A DNA stretch of 34,742 nt from Acanthaster planci. Lineage: Eukaryota > Echinodermata > Asteroidea > Valvatida > Acanthasteridae. Position 1 is the first letter of the stretch; each line of letters begins with the position of its first letter. The stretch covers positions 166,774-201,515 of the forward strand of contig NW_019091449.1 of NCBI RefSeq assembly GCF_001949145.1, given 5' to 3'. Under the pieces are notes generated by a model, which was given only the letters and a program-made list of their open reading frames with translations, was not told where the DNA came from and ran no database searches. Shown here piece after piece: positions 1 through 13,170 of this stretch. Made by a program: the position numbers and the translations under genes.

Positions 1-1006
1 TAATAATAATATGTAGCCCCACCCCTTCAGAACTTCCATAAAAGTTTCCACGAAAAAAATTCCCAATTTTCCCATCAGCCCCCCCCAAAAAACATGGTTG
101 AAGATCCGCCCTTGAGCAAATTGCCAGCGTGGAAATGAGTTCAGCTCTTGCGTAGGCTATTTTCAACACAAAATTATGATCTGGCATCAGAATTCGGCCA
201 GCCTGTTTGTTTTCGCGCCTAGTATGATTCAGCCTTCAAGTCAGGCCCGCTAACAAACGGTGAAGAGTACGATAAACGCGACAGATCTCAACTCGAAAAC
301 CGCATCTCAGTCGTTTGTTGGCCATGCTGGGAATCTACATAACGGACCAAGATCGTACCATGAAAGACATGATAATGTACCATCAACCTGTTAATTATCA
401 GCCCATTCAGATCACATGCTACTTCCCCGCTGTTAACTTACCCACATTCAAGCTCTATTTATCTTTTGAAACATTCAATTATACAAATCTCACTACATTC
501 AACACACGCATTACTGTAAGATATATTTAGATATACCTGTATATGGAAAGACAGCCATAAACAACAAAATGCAAAAGACTCAACTTCCTGAAAGGCTAAA
601 GAAACTCATGTAAATACATGTATATACATAATCATGCAACAAACTGCCAGGAGCTAGAACTGTCACAGTATAGGGCGAGGAGATAAATAGGTCTCTGTTT
701 GATACGCCATCTGACGTAAAAGACAGCACACTGAAGTCATTAACCATCAACCTTTCCAGGTTTCAAAGAATATAGCAACACCTTCCAGCGAACCCGCGTG
801 CATTTTTTGACATAAAAAAATGCTCCCTAATCCCCTCTGTAATATATTACCTAAAACTACTTAAATTCCACAACTGATTGTACGCCGTCAGGAAGCGAAA
901 TCGTCGCTTTGTCTTTCTGTTACTGCTTCAATTGTATTCTACTCTGCAGTACTTTAAAGTGAGCCACATAAATATCATTTCATTATGATGATGCAGATGT
1001 GAACGT
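1..1006. other. 3' flank of ARRDC copy A, no gene recognised
   Basis: AT-rich sequence beyond the 3' end of the minus-strand arrestin gene. The open frames here are short (about 70 codons at most), have no recognisable motif and look like chance. I see no RNA gene or clear transposon end. Confidence 0.5.
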
Positions 1007-1012
1007 TTTATT
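1007..1012 (-). terminator. Candidate poly(A) signal of ARRDC copy A
   Basis: AATAAA on the minus strand, 38 bp downstream of the stop codon of the arrestin gene. The hexamer and spacing fit a short 3' UTR. No transcript evidence is available, so this is inferred from position. Confidence 0.45.
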
Positions 1013-1049
1013 AAAATTCCACAGCTTGCGGGGTAGCCCCCCCCGGTTA

Positions 1050-4000
1050 CTACTGGGGCGGGTAAGAGGGATTCCAGGTTGGTGGTTGCGCCGGCAGGTT
1101 GTAGGTTGGGTACTGCGGGGCGTACATCAGCTTCCCAAAGGTGTAGTCATAGCCACTCTTGCTGGGTATCTCCTGGAGTCCGTCTACGGCTACATGGTAA
1201 CTCGGGGGCGGCGGAGCTACAACAGTGGAGAACAGTTGCCGTTAGTATAGGCCTACAACAGTTTGCCCAACTTCTCGTGTGTTACATGTGGCGAGTTTTA
1301 AGAAAGGTGTTACGATATGGGATGCAGAAGGGTCGCTGCGTTAACTTGCACTCCACAGACTAATATATGAAGCAAGATACGAGACGGAGAGAACCCCCTA
1401 CTTTGTATTGGTTAATGTTTCACTGGCATCCGAGGAATTCTTTTCAGACATCTAGGGCGGATGTGTTTTTGTAATAGTCTAGAGCGCGTATAGTTTGCGA
1501 TTTGACATGTAGGGTCAAACCCCTCTGTCCGATTTCTTGCTGGATATATAGACTAAAAGCTGCATGCATTTTCGGGTCCAGTGGGAGACGCACCTGTTCG
1601 TGACTACACAACAGGCACACCTACGCGACCACGTATAGCAGGTCGCACACTGCACTGAATTTGAACGCGTAAGTTCATATTAGGCCTATAGAAGCACAGG
1701 CTCCAGCAAACATGTATATTCGGTCCAGTATGAACATTCTGGGAGTTCAACATGCCCGAATAGTTCAGTAGCCTATATGCCCTTAACACAACCTCGTTGC
1801 GTCACTGATACGAGATCGACAAGCTTTCGTACGTATAGAAATAATTCCAGCAGTTGATGAAGTCCGAAACTTAGATCTCCTATCCCAATGGGGAGTAGCA
1901 CGAACTCGGTCACAACAGACAAGTGCTTATACATTGTATTAATTAACTCAAGCCTACTGTTATCGCTGTAGGACGGCTGATCAATCACCACCGACGACGG
2001 ATCTCCATACAGAGGCTGGAATAGGGGAACAGTTCCTATGGTAACAGGTAACTTCACTTCAGCATCCAGTGGCGTGTTGCTGATATCACCTTCAAACTGA
2101 TCAAGGAGCATTCGAATAATGTGTAAGTGAATATGAATCGCAATGCATTTATAAAGAAAAATTGAAGGGCGTTGAACGTTCAAATTCGTGATGGACCGCA
2201 GGGCGTAGGCCTGTAGATCAATGTGTCAACAATCAGGCGAGAATAAGGGCTGGACATCGTTTGACAATGTGAATATTAAAACATTGCAGTGTTCCTTAAA
2301 TCATCATTACGTTTTGATTGAAGGGCCTCTGAGGTGCACCATTTACATCTGTTTTCATTCATGAAAATTCACACCTAAAGATATAGGTGTGTCGACTGGA
2401 GGACGCCAAAATTGGTATTTTCTGCGTGTTGAGTTCAAAAATGTGGGGATGACCCTTTGATGCGTTTCCCACTTATAAAAAAACCACCAGACTTGGCCAG
2501 CGTACCTGAACAAAATACTCAATCTGAATGATTCCGCACCCTTGCGCACCAGTGGGAGGAATTGACGGAACCAAAAGAGGTTTCCAGTCCATCCGAGCCA
2601 CGTCGCCTTCCCCGCATCCGGGACCTTTATCTTTGACCACCGTGAACGTTCGCCTGGTTTTGTGACCACCGGAAGAAAAGTAAGTGACATGCTGAAACAA
2701 TCAAAGAAAAAAGCTCCACGGTTACTTGGACTGTGCTTTAAAGCTGTCACACGTTTGACGATTTAGCCTGCGTATGCCGACGTATGAAAAATTTGGTGAG
2801 TACGCTGGCGAACGTCGAATAAGTTACGGGTACGTTTTGCGCGAGTTAAAAGCACGCTGGTAGGCTATACGTCGTAGTACAGCGACGTCGCCGGAAAATT
2901 TTTTGAGTATGCATAAAATTTTAAATGTATGCCAACGTACGGCTCATACGTCCCGCATACGCGGGCCATAAGTTGTAGGTAAGCTACGGGATCGTTGACA
3001 CACGTCCACACACACACTTGTGTCTCACAAGTCGAAATAGGTTAAGAAAATCTAGCGTACCCAAAACTAACCTATGGGTAACGTGCTTTGAACCTACACG
3101 TGCAACTCACATCGAACTTATCTCCAACGCATATTGACGTACAGACGTATTTTGACGTGTTCCGGACGACTACAGAACGTGTTTCTAACTTACAGCTACC
3201 GTATATAAGGCTGTGTCCGAAACGGGCTTCCAGAGGTACGGCTAGGTCTATTGTCTATGCGTCTACACGCATTTCCAATGGAGCGAAGACCTAGACCTAG
3301 CTCCAGACAACAGATTCGGATGCAGCCTAGGTTATCGTATACCTTATTTCTAAGTTCTTGAAACGTTCTATGTAAGTTACTAATAAGTTATGTATACGTC
3401 TAATTCGTGATGAATACGCTTTGTACATGGATATGCCCAAAATTGAAAAAAAAAATTTCTATAGTTCAGCGTATGCGAGCGTATTCACCAATTTTCTCAT
3501 ACGCCGGCATACAATGGTTAAATCGTCAAGTTGTGACAGGGCCATAACTTCTCTCTTCAAAATGGATATCAACAGTCATGTACATTTCGTTACAGAGATG
3601 CTAAAGGCAGTTAATAATAATTGTCTCAAAAGGGGGCATCACACTAGACAAAAGCTAGGAATGAAAAAAGAAAAACCTGAAACATTCACGTTGTGAATTT
3701 TCCTGATCATAAGCACAGGGAAGGAGTAATATCGTTTTGGCCAGTATAGCTTCAGTTACATTCTCATGTGAATACACACAGATTTGCGCATGTTCCTTTG
3801 TTTTGCAGTGCCTGACATGACATTACAACATAGTGCTGAGTGCCACAAAAACGCATGGAGTGTGCAAATGAATAGCAAAATACATCAAAATGAGTTTCAT
3901 CTACAGTAATATACATGAAAAGATAACAGTCTGCGGAACTTTCACAGGAATTCCACTCAATCAAGATTCATCGACAAAAATCTTACTTAAAATGCAACCG

Positions 4001-6793
4001 AATGTTCTTAAAATATAAATTACTAACATGACGATAAGTTCGAAGCTTAAAACGAAGTAAATGTTATAGCACAATACAGAAGTGAAATCTTGCACAATTA
4101 TAACAACCTGAATCAATTTTATCGTAAGATCAATAATTTCCCTGCTGCTGTTGTTATCCACCGTGCCGGACACGAAGATACTCTCCCCCGGTACATAAGC
4201 GCCTTTGTCGGTGGCGGCTTTGGTCACGATCGGACCCTGGGCGCAGCACAGGCAGCATACAGTCTTTGAGGATTCTTGACGAGAAGGGGTCTAAATACAA
4301 ACGAAATATGCTGGCCTTGATAAATAAATTTTAATCAAATTAAAAAAACAATGAACAACATTGGTTTCAACGGCGTACGTTACTTAAAAACGAATTATTC
4401 TAAACACACTGTTATGCAGATATACCAGTCTCTTCTTTCGAGTTGTATGGTCATGTTTGACATACAGAGAGTGGTTCCATTATGTCACCATGGATGGAAT
4501 TCATTTCAATCTCGTTGAAACCACATACTGTACTAAACTGGAAAAAACCACCACCAGCACCCAGGTCTCTTCAATCTTTACCTCGCAGCACATTATCTGC
4601 AGATTTACAACATCTCTCCCACACTTACACACAACAATCCCCAAATCAACCGAAAGGACCTACTCTGGCTTGTGGCATGGTGTTCAGGTCAATGGGGACA
4701 CCGGTCACTGTAAACAGCCTCTCCGTCTGGTGGTTAAATTTCCACGGCCTGTCGATCTTGCAGGACACCTTGTAGCGTATCCAGCCGACGGACGACTCGA
4801 ATGGGAACGGCAGGGGAATATTTGGAATCCCGAAAGAGAACGGGAAACGGTGTTCACCGGTCTCCAGACATAATTTCGATGCACCGGGATCATTTTTCCC
4901 TGCAGACCGAAAATTCCCACCTTTTTTGTTATCGATAAACCACCACTTAAACTTTCTGCTTATTATTTCTGCTTATTAAGTTTTTAGGAAAACAGGAAGC
5001 TGCAAACATAAGTGAACACTAAATTGCCTCCGGCGACGTCGTGGATCGTCATTCTTAAGATGTAGTTTAACCACCGATATGCCAATGCCAGGCAAGTCTT
5101 TATTATAGTCACCCTAAAGTGTTAAGTGAATACACTCTGATGCATTTTGTTATTAAAAAGTGTAATGTGGCCAGACGATGCACAAGAAACAGCATTTGAA
5201 TACACAGGTCACGTGCTCGATCGAACCAGAGCCAACAATGACATCATAATTATAAGAATTTAACAATTGCAATGCAAGCAGCCACGATTATGACTTCAAA
5301 AATTCCAATCATTATATGACAAAAATACACGTAACTAAAAATGGTTTCAACTTTTACAAGTTGCATCTGGGCTTTTTTAAGTAAGATTCAACATTTACCA
5401 CCTAAAAATTATAATAATCAGTACATGGAGGCCTATCTCATTCTAAAGGAAGATTACATTGTCATTACATACAGAGATTCCTCCGTAAACATAACATTGC
5501 GTTTTCTAAAATGAAAAAAACTCCAAGGATGACCGAACTGGACGAAATTATCTTACCTTTCCCCCAACAAAGGAGCTTTTCTTTGAAGTACACTTCCCTC
5601 CCCGAATAATGTCGTCGGTGGTCGCCACTTCCCTCTGACCAATGGGTGTGAGCTTCACCCTTAAACTTAATTTCAATACCTACAGAATGTAAAGAAAGAA
5701 CGTTAATGCTGACTGCGTCTGTCCTTTTTGTGCTTTGATTCCCGTGAATTAATTTCTTTACACTGAACGAATGTTGTTTATTACTGATGGTAAATAGTGT
5801 ACTGACTTTTACATTTACTGTTATGCAAAATAATAAACGATTTCTGACGCAGGAAGAGCAGACCATTACATCGTGCCATTATTCATCCTACCGGAATGTG
5901 ACTGTGACAGGCTATGTGAACCGTGATAAACTTCCCGGCGCCGTTCATAATAAAGCTCACTTCAACACGAAGAACTTTTACCGTGAGGTTTTTTATTTTA
6001 AGGCGCAGTCCATCATTTGCAGTTTTGCAAAAAATGGCTGACAAAATTTTTGTTCATAAGCATTCTTGGTCAAGATGGTATAAAATGATTCTTTCTGCCA
6101 AGCTGTCATTTTGGGGGGAAAACGATAAAGAAGGCCAAAGACGATTTTTTTTTTAATTGCAAAAAGGCGCCCATGCAAGCGTTAACACGACACGTGACGC
6201 ACAGTACATGTCCGGACTTCGTCGTTCAGTGAATGGCATCGCGTAGGCCCTATACACATTAAAACGTGTCACGGACGCTGATCTTTTAGCAGCGCACTTC
6301 AAAACTCAAAATCCTAGAATATTGTGAGGCCTACTCTCGGATTTAGTATTCACTGAGCTGCTGAAACGTCATTAGTTTTATTCTCAGGTATCCTGTTTTA
6401 AATATTTCGAGTAATTCCGCTGCATGCCTCAAAGGAAAAGTACACAAATGACAAATGATGGACTGTACGTTTAAGACGACAAACTGAATTCGTAGTCAGG
6501 CCTTCAGCCTGTAATATATGAACTGATGGAAATTAAAGGGGGCCAGAAGATATTCAGGAAGCCTATCTAATCCTGATGTGGGGGAGTGGCTAACTGACAG
6601 CGTTATAGCAACAAAAAGGCGTGTAAGCTCCCCGAGTTCACTGAGAAATTACTGCAGTCACATACGCACCTCTGACATCTTTCTTGGGTTCTCCGAGCAC
6701 AATCCTGACGAAGCCCCTGACGACCTCGCCCGACGAATAAATGCCGGTGTTGTTCCCGTCGAATACCACGTCGAACACCTGCAACTTGGCCAT
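1050..6793 (-). CDS. ARRDC3-like: Arrestin domain-containing protein (alpha-arrestin, ARRDC2/3/4-like), copy A
   Basis: Spliced from seven coding exons (minus strand, 5' to 3'): 6793-6670, 5679-5557, 4899-4664, 4290-4108, 2691-2506, 2096-1958, 1216-1050. Together they make 1158 nt, or 385 aa plus TAG. All introns are GT-AG, and phases agree across every junction. The N-arrestin domain spans about residues 3-160 (with HTHWSEGS in exon 2 and GWIRYKVSCKIDRPWKF in exon 3) and the C-arrestin domain about 180-310. Between them lies a Cys cluster, KTVCCLCC (170-177), and YVPGES follows, both as in vertebrate ARRDC2-4. The tail has one PPxY motif (PPSY, 334-337) for WW domains of NEDD4-family ubiquitin ligases. 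It ends in NPSYPPQ and is 30 residues shorter after the motif-bearing core than copy B. Family role: adaptor for ubiquitination and trafficking of membrane receptors, working at plasma membrane and endosomes. The donor of exon 4 (GTTGTT) is weak. Which vertebrate paralogue is closest cannot be settled by eye. Confidence 0.93.
1372..1546. repeat. Interspersed repeat, member 1 (last intron of copy A)
   Basis: Begins with GAGACGGAGAGAACCCCC and runs to TTTCTTGCTGGATATA. It aligns throughout with 9137-9311, with scattered substitutions and small indels. The two copies lie in the same orientation. No coding capacity or clear terminal inverted repeats were seen, so the class is unknown. Confidence 0.6.
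2744..3539. mobile_element. Non-autonomous TIR transposon in intron of ARRDC copy A
   Basis: The left end, starting CTGTCACA at 2744, and the reverse complement of the right end, up to 3539, match over roughly 80 bp. Both ends carry GACGATTTA, then TATGCCGRCGTATGA, then TTGGTGARTACGCT. The 796-bp element has no long open frame. Its interior is rich in CGTATG-type words, such as the run of CATACG/CGTACG at 2930-2970. No convincing target-site duplication was found, so the superfamily is not assigned. It lies between coding exons 4 and 5 of copy A and should be spliced out. Confidence 0.75.
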
Positions 6794-6814
6794 GATGTCT
6801 TCCCCGATACGGCT
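6794..6814 (-). other. Probable 5' UTR splice acceptor just before the ARRDC-A start codon
   Basis: On the minus strand a pyrimidine-rich CCCTTTTAG acceptor ends at 6813, leaving 19 nt before the ATG at 6793. Copy B has a similar acceptor upstream of its ATG. This favours a non-coding first exon further upstream and argues against the in-frame ATG at 6826, which would then be intronic. Confidence 0.45.
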
Positions 6815-7159
6815 AAAAGGGTACACCCACGGCTGCTTTCAGCTGTGTCTAAAAATGAAATCGTTCAAGTAATCTGACCGATATTTTGACAGTGTAAGGG
6901 GCCGATTCTAAGGATAATGTATCGAGGGTGACAGAACAATGTCACGACACAAAATTGACATGGCAGATGTTCACATGCCATATTGTTAAAAATTATTTAT
7001 TTAATTCCATTTGATTTGTAATCATTTTAATATTCACACTGTAGAAAAATTTACATGAATAAATTCAGAAGTTTAAAGGGAAATATGAACTGAATTTATA
7101 TTTCGTTTCCCCAATACAGGTATTTGATAAGTTAATGCTGTTGCCGTGGTGGAAAGTCC

Positions 7160-7434
7160 ACTAACCACACATAAAAAACGAAATTCAATCAACAACTACA
7201 TAAGATATTATAATCTGACAGTACTCATTTATGGTTTTGTGTTAACCAATCACAGTGTCACGCCATCTCATACAGTCTATTTTATTTCACAGATCACGAA
7301 TACGGTTACCTTTAGATTATGTAGGAACCTGAAAGTAATCAATATCCACTGAAATATGATTCAGTATGTGGTAAAACCCTGGAGTCTGGCCAGCAAAATT
7401 TCACATGACTGCGTATGGACAGTAATGTAATGAC
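7160..7434. repeat. Interspersed repeat, 5' flank of ARRDC copy A
   Basis: Aligns with 30210-30475 in the same orientation. Near-identical stretches include TTTATTTCACAGATCACGAA, ACCTGAAAGTAATCAATATC and GTAAAACCCTGGAGTCTGGC. One member has a small insertion (AATC near 30403). Non-coding, class unknown. Confidence 0.7.
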
Positions 7435-8164
7435 AGGCCATCTGTTAAGGAGGTCCGCTTAAATTATTAGTTTAAGGACGCCACGGCAAAGGAAGACGGG
7501 CAGGAAGAGTCCAACTTAATGTAACTGTCTCAATTATACAGAGTTTTATTTACATGTCAACTTTGGGGGTTCAAATATCAAGGTTTGATCACAGTTAATT
7601 ACAATTCAAATGCTTTATTCCTAAAATTCCCCCAAATCCCTAAAATTACCCCGAATGATGCCAGGCCGGTGTGCGACCCTGGACTTGGCCTTCAAGACAG
7701 CACTCTGTGGTACGTGCCCACACTGGAAAGGATTATAATTATCACTCCCACGCCCACCGCACTTCCTTCGTGGGAATTTGCTACACATTTCTAACGGGCT
7801 GGGCGGCGTGCCAAATAAACTATGGTGCCCCCTAAAACACGCTTCCCTACATCTTCCCTGCTTTAAGAACCCTAGCCCTCTGGCCCATGAGTGAAGAGCG
7901 TGTCATTGAATTCAGCCCATTATTCATTAACCATTTTTTCCAACCATAATTGCAGAATATCCAGCAATCAAACAACTTCAAGTAACATTACAGAAACATG
8001 TTAAAGCTCAAAATTGAGTTCGGTACAAATTTCAAAATATCAAGTTAACAAAGTTAACTAATACAATCATCAACGTCAGCTCCTCTCCAACTGAGGGGTC
8101 CAACGTCTGCTCCTCTCCCGGATCCCACTAACAGGAGCGGACGTCGGACCCCACAGTTCTGGGG

Positions 8165-8345
8165 GTAGACGAACACACACACGCAAGTAAGTATACACAG
8201 GACCCTTCGCTCATGTACACATTCATGTCATGATCGGCCTGGTAGATTACGGTTCTTCCGAGCATCCTTTGTGTAGACCTCGTTGTCGCTCCACGCATGG
8301 CTTCATGATCCACGATTACAAAGAAAGTGTGTAGAAAAAATATCA
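8165..8345. repeat. Diverged relative of the 99-bp tandem repeat and its right flank
   Basis: A single unit here (CATTCATGTCATGATCGGCCTG, then CGGTTCTTCCGAGCA) resembles one unit of the array at 30791-31081. The following stretch CGCATGGCTTCATGATCCA with AAAGAAAGTG matches the right flank of that array near 31115-31150. The same repeat family therefore occurs in single-copy and amplified form. Confidence 0.5.
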
Positions 8346-9136
8346 ATATTTATATACATTTACCTTCTATGTTTCGCCCATTTATCATTACGGCCGCTCC
8401 AGATCGAGCCTATGCATCATGGCGGTTGTCAGTGGTGCAGGGTAATACACATACAGCCGACAGTAAATGTACATGTACGTAGGGTGCACTATCATAAGGC
8501 TAGCTCTGTACACTACATATACACAGACAACAATAGCATGCGTGCCCAGCGTCTGCACACAGAGCATTATAAATTCCTTAGCTCTGTGAGATACCCGCAG
8601 GGCAGTGGGTGTCAAAAGTGCTCAACCAGCTGTGACGAGAAAATTCCCATAATTAAAAGGTCAGCCTTGCCAGCCTGTGCTGAGCTTTAGGTTCGGTTGC
8701 ATCTCAGCCTTCAAAATGCATCCTTTAGAGGTTTAGGTTGCAAATGAATCACAATTACCCTTATGGTCTGTTCACTTTTGAACTTGTGAAACGTCTCTTG
8801 ATTTAAATGGCGTTATTTCCATAAGCGTGTAACAGGAAGGGATTGCTTAGTAGAGTAAAAAAAAAAATCTCATTTCCTCTCCCCACGTCCGGACAGTTTT
8901 GAACTTAGCTATAATGGCAACTGAAGAATTGCTGCTGACACGGATTTTCCTTGCCTGTATTACGATGATTGTTTAGCATGCAGGCATTGAACGTTGTCTA
9001 ATGGGCCCCCTAAGCGTTCAATGACTAATCGACGTAATGTTGCGTAACTATAAGGCATGGGTGAATTTGCATAGGAAGGCACGTGTGAGTCGGTTGGAAG
9101 GAGTTGAAACAGGCATTCTAGCTCATATGCAGCGAG

Positions 9137-9311
9137 GTATGAGACGGAGAGAACCCCCCCTGCTTTGTGTTGGTCATTGTCTCGCAGGAATCTGGGGAAT
9201 TCCTTTCAGACATCATGGGGGGGGGAATGTGTTAAGTAACAATAGTCTGGAATGTGTATAGGGATTGGACATGTGGGGGGGTACCCCTCGGTCTCATTTC
9301 TTGCTGGGTGT
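9137..9311. repeat. Interspersed repeat, member 2
   Basis: Same family as 1372-1546: GAGACGGAGAGAACCCCC at the left, CTTTCAGACATC in the middle and TTTCTTGCTGGGTGTA at the right. This member contains G-runs at 9218-9225 and 9274-9280 that the other lacks. Confidence 0.6.
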
Positions 9312-12300
9312 ATTCTAGCTTGCGACTCTGCGAAGTCAAGATTGATTACTTACGTTAGAACAGAGTAATTTTGATCAAATTATTCATGTCTTGCTAGTAG
9401 CCACAAGGTTCTTCAGAAATTTCTCCGTTTTTTAGTCCAGTGGCCATTTGTTTAACTCCGAAACGAAGCGGGCTTTTAGTTTGGATTAAACTTCGATCAT
9501 AACAACAGTCAATTATTATTGTTGGAAATGGTTTGTGCTTGTTGTCCTGTGAACACTCAAATGAAATTCAGCTCCATCTGCAGCAGGTAAGCTGTACCCT
9601 ATGTAAAGGTGTGACGAGATGTGTTTTTCATAGGTGTTTCGGAGGGCGTATTAATAGATTAGACCAGTAGACGCCAAATGTACTCTGTACCTCAGTCCAG
9701 GAGGAAGTGCAGGGAGGACCTTGAGAAAGCGTGCAGTCATGGTTTGCATACTCGTGGTCAATGAGATGAAAAGAATGAGATACAAGAAGGGTTTTAACTG
9801 ATGTTGAAAGGGGGCCCTTGGCAGGACAGCACCAAAGAGCGAGCTAGAATTAATGGAAGTCACTACAGTCCCCGCTGTTAAACATTCAGTTTCCTTTCTC
9901 TCATGCTTGCTCCGAGTTATTTTTTTATTTCCATTATTCGAGAATCTATGAAAATTTGCACATCGCAAAGCCATCAGTTCAAGCATGTGTGCGGGGCAAG
10001 GAGAGGGCCAGTTGACTGCCTTCGCATTCATGGGAAAGTCCAGTAGACTGCAGGTCTGCAGTTACATGAACAGAGTGTGTTGGTTGGGCTCTGCCCCAAC
10101 CTGACGCACATTTGTTCGCATGTCAGTTCGTAACCAAGTAAACTTCGGACAAAAAGCTGCACTGAGCGGAAATGCCGTTACTGGGGTGGCGCCAGAAGAA
10201 GATTTTTTCTTCTGGTGATAGATATGTCGGTAGTGTGCACAATAGATGTTATGCGTTAATGCGTCCTAAATCACCGGGATGGTAAACCTTTCGTGCATTC
10301 GTAACAGTGCTGCAGCCGAACCGAACCAAATATCGTCGAACATGGCACTTTCGAACCGAACCAAACTGGCCGGTTCGGATGTTCGGCTTTAATATGGCAT
10401 GACATTGATAGCGCACGGAATGCAAGCAAGAAAACGTGATAAAAAAGCAAACACAACAATACACAGATAACGAGTTGTGCTGCACCGACCGCGTACCGGC
10501 GCTCGGCACATGTGCGCGTACCATGCGTGTACTATTAATGTACTGTGCATGTGCATGTACATACATGTACAGTAAACTTACGACGGCCCCGCATCACATG
10601 ATGGTTGTAAAAGGCACGTGGTGGGAATTCATTAGTAATCAACCCAATACATGTAACGTACGGCATTTCCGCTGCACAACAATTCTAAATTCTCACTCCA
10701 ATTGTGCTTATGTATACATGTATTCAAATTTAGCATTATGTTTGCGAATCTCCGATAGCCACGCCCTTACGTTCCATATTAGGCCCATTAAGTCATAAAT
10801 GGCCGTGCAAAACGAATTTTAATTGGATGCTGATTACAGCCGGAATCGTGCTCGATCGAAAGTAACTCTGCAAGGAAAACTGAGTTTGCCAGGTGGGGCT
10901 GTGCCGGTGCATGCAGCGCGCGACAAGATTTGGTTCGCGCGGTGGCCCAACTTGCCTTTCGTTGATCATGTTTGATCGGAGTCCGTAATGTGAATATGTT
11001 GGAAACTGTCACACCTCCAACGTTACCTTTCTGTGGAATTTTAACTCTAAACAAACTTTGGGGAAACCGTTTAGAAAAAAAATTATGTTCACATCGAAGT
11101 TGCTCGTGGATGGGGATGGAGAGGAGATTCATTGCTTCTATTAACGTATTTTACACACGGAAGTACGTGTACTATATACGGCACATTCGTTGGTAGCGTG
11201 CTCTTTGACGTCCTCAATGTGCATTACGTGCACGCGTCCGAACCAAACCTTGGCGCCTCCTTGCAGCACTGATACGTAACTACATTAAAATTACAAAAAC
11301 GGCCTCTAAGACGCCATGGAGACGACAGCAACGCACAACGTACCTCTATCGTATGTATCCAAAGTTGTCGCTGTGGCTGGAAAGAAAACATACGCCAATG
11401 AAAGCCATTAACGAGTAGCTGCAGGCGCAACGGATAAAATGTTCCGAAATCGTGGATACAGTGTCATTTATTTCAGTATCTGTTCATTGTTGATAATTAT
11501 AGTTAAAAAACCAAAAAAGAGTGGATTTTTTAATATGTTCTACATCAAGTGTCAAACAATTAAGTCAGATGCCCAGTAAATAAGGCACGATTGAATTCAT
11601 GTGCATCACATCAAACACCAAGTCATACCATACTTTAAAAGAATCCTTGTTAACCTAATCTGCGACGACACACTTACAATGATATTTTCCCGTATCAATA
11701 AAGAGAATACAAATTCGGCACCTAATTAAGGTTGACCAAAAACTTTGGGGGAGGGCACAAATTTCCAGGATTTCTTCATGTAATCTTCATGGGCTTTCTC
11801 GGGAGTGAGGCCAAATTCTGGAGGTTTTACTTGCTATGGGGGAAAGAACATATTTTCTTTTCAAAAAGGTTTTGCTTATTTTGGAGGGGCAGTGTCCCGT
11901 TTACCTCTTCTCCATCAGCCTATGTGTGACGTGACACACTTTCTCCATTAACGTAAGCAGAAAGTATTGAATCTGGAATATGAATACTTGTTCCTGATTA
12001 TGACAATACGTATTTCATCAATTATGGCTATATTCCATATCATCAAATGCCACAAGCCTGAATTGTACAATGGCACCTGTATAGGGTAAATAAGTTTGAA
12101 ATAAACAAACGAGGAGGGATAAAAATATTTCAGAGAAAATAAAATTGCACTTCTTTTCAGAAAGAAAAAAATAATGTCTGGTACTTGGACTGAAAACTAT
12201 GAAAAATGGGGACATATATTAAAAATATACATCCTAAACTTGGAATTTAGGTACTCTAAATGCCTTTACAAATGCATGCTTATATATAACAACTTACACT

Positions 12301-12984
12301 CTGTTACTGTAAGATCACATATCTATATATAACAGTTGAATTTTTTTTCAAGATAAAAAGGAAAGTGGTGAAAGAACTGTCCCCTGTCTACAGGACAAAA
12401 GCTGCATCCAACTTGTTGTAAAAAAAAATTGAAATTGATTTTAAAATCAATGAGAAGCGAATTGTGTACACATCTGGGCAGAACAGATGACTTCCGGAGT
12501 AACCTCCACAGGCAGTTTGATCTCATGAGGAAATCATGTCCGATTTCCATACAGCTTGAACGTCTGGACATCTTGACCTGATCTTGACGAGATGGATACT
12601 CAGTATAAGAGCACTTAATTAAAGAAACGCTTAGAAATCAGCAACTGCGTTGATTTCCAGGAGCCCTACCTTTGCACTTTACTTTGAAGTCACGTAATGT
12701 GCTGAGTAACATTACAGTGTGTCACTAATATTCTGCTGCATTTGTTGGGTGAAACTGGGCCAGGATTTACTGCGAGGCATTATGGCAAAGGTAAAATCGT
12801 TCTGCTTCCTAAATCTATCCAGCACTAAAGCTGGGGTGAGCACTGCCAAGCACTAAAACCTGCTAAGGCAGTGTCCGAATATACTTGGCTGGGACTTCTG
12901 CTAACCAACAGCTCTATAGAAAGAAAAATAGTTGATTAGTGAAAATGGGTTACCAGCTGAAACGTCATACATTGTCTATTGTCA

Positions 12985-13170
12985 GTCACAAGACCAACCA
13001 CAAAGCCAGTCACAAGACCAGAGACAAGGCCAGTCATAAGACCAGTCACAAGGCTAGTCATAAGACCAGAGAAAAGGCCAGTCATAAGACCAGTTACAAG
13101 GTCAATCATAAAATTAGTCACAAGGCCAGTCATAATATCAGTTACAAGACTAGATACAAGGCCAGTCCTG
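12985..13170. repeat. 12-bp minisatellite, about 15.5 units
   Basis: Imperfect tandem repeat of a 12-bp unit close to GTCAYAAGRCCA (variants start GAG, GTT, ACC). Because 12 is a multiple of three, open frames appear on both strands (plus: SHKTSHKA type; minus: TGLVTGLM type). They follow from the period and are not evidence of a protein. It starts about 70 bp beyond the likely poly(A) signal of ARRDC copy B. Confidence 0.9.

Noticed and set aside
2355-2750. 131-codon minus-strand frame over ARRDC-A exon 5
   Set aside because: A frame-shifted shadow of the true exon; the exon frame is fixed by homology with copy B and by splice sites.
6794-6826. In-frame upstream ATG giving an 11-residue longer ARRDC-A N-terminus
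   Set aside because: A good splice acceptor lies between it and the ATG at 6793, copy B has no equivalent, and the family normally starts directly at the first arrestin strand.
9651-10031. 126-codon minus-strand open frame
   Set aside because: No recognisable motif, no exon-like splice context and composition like its surroundings. Treated as chance.
12985-13170. CRISPR-like regular repeat
   Set aside because: There are no unique spacers, the units are contiguous, and the genome is eukaryotic.
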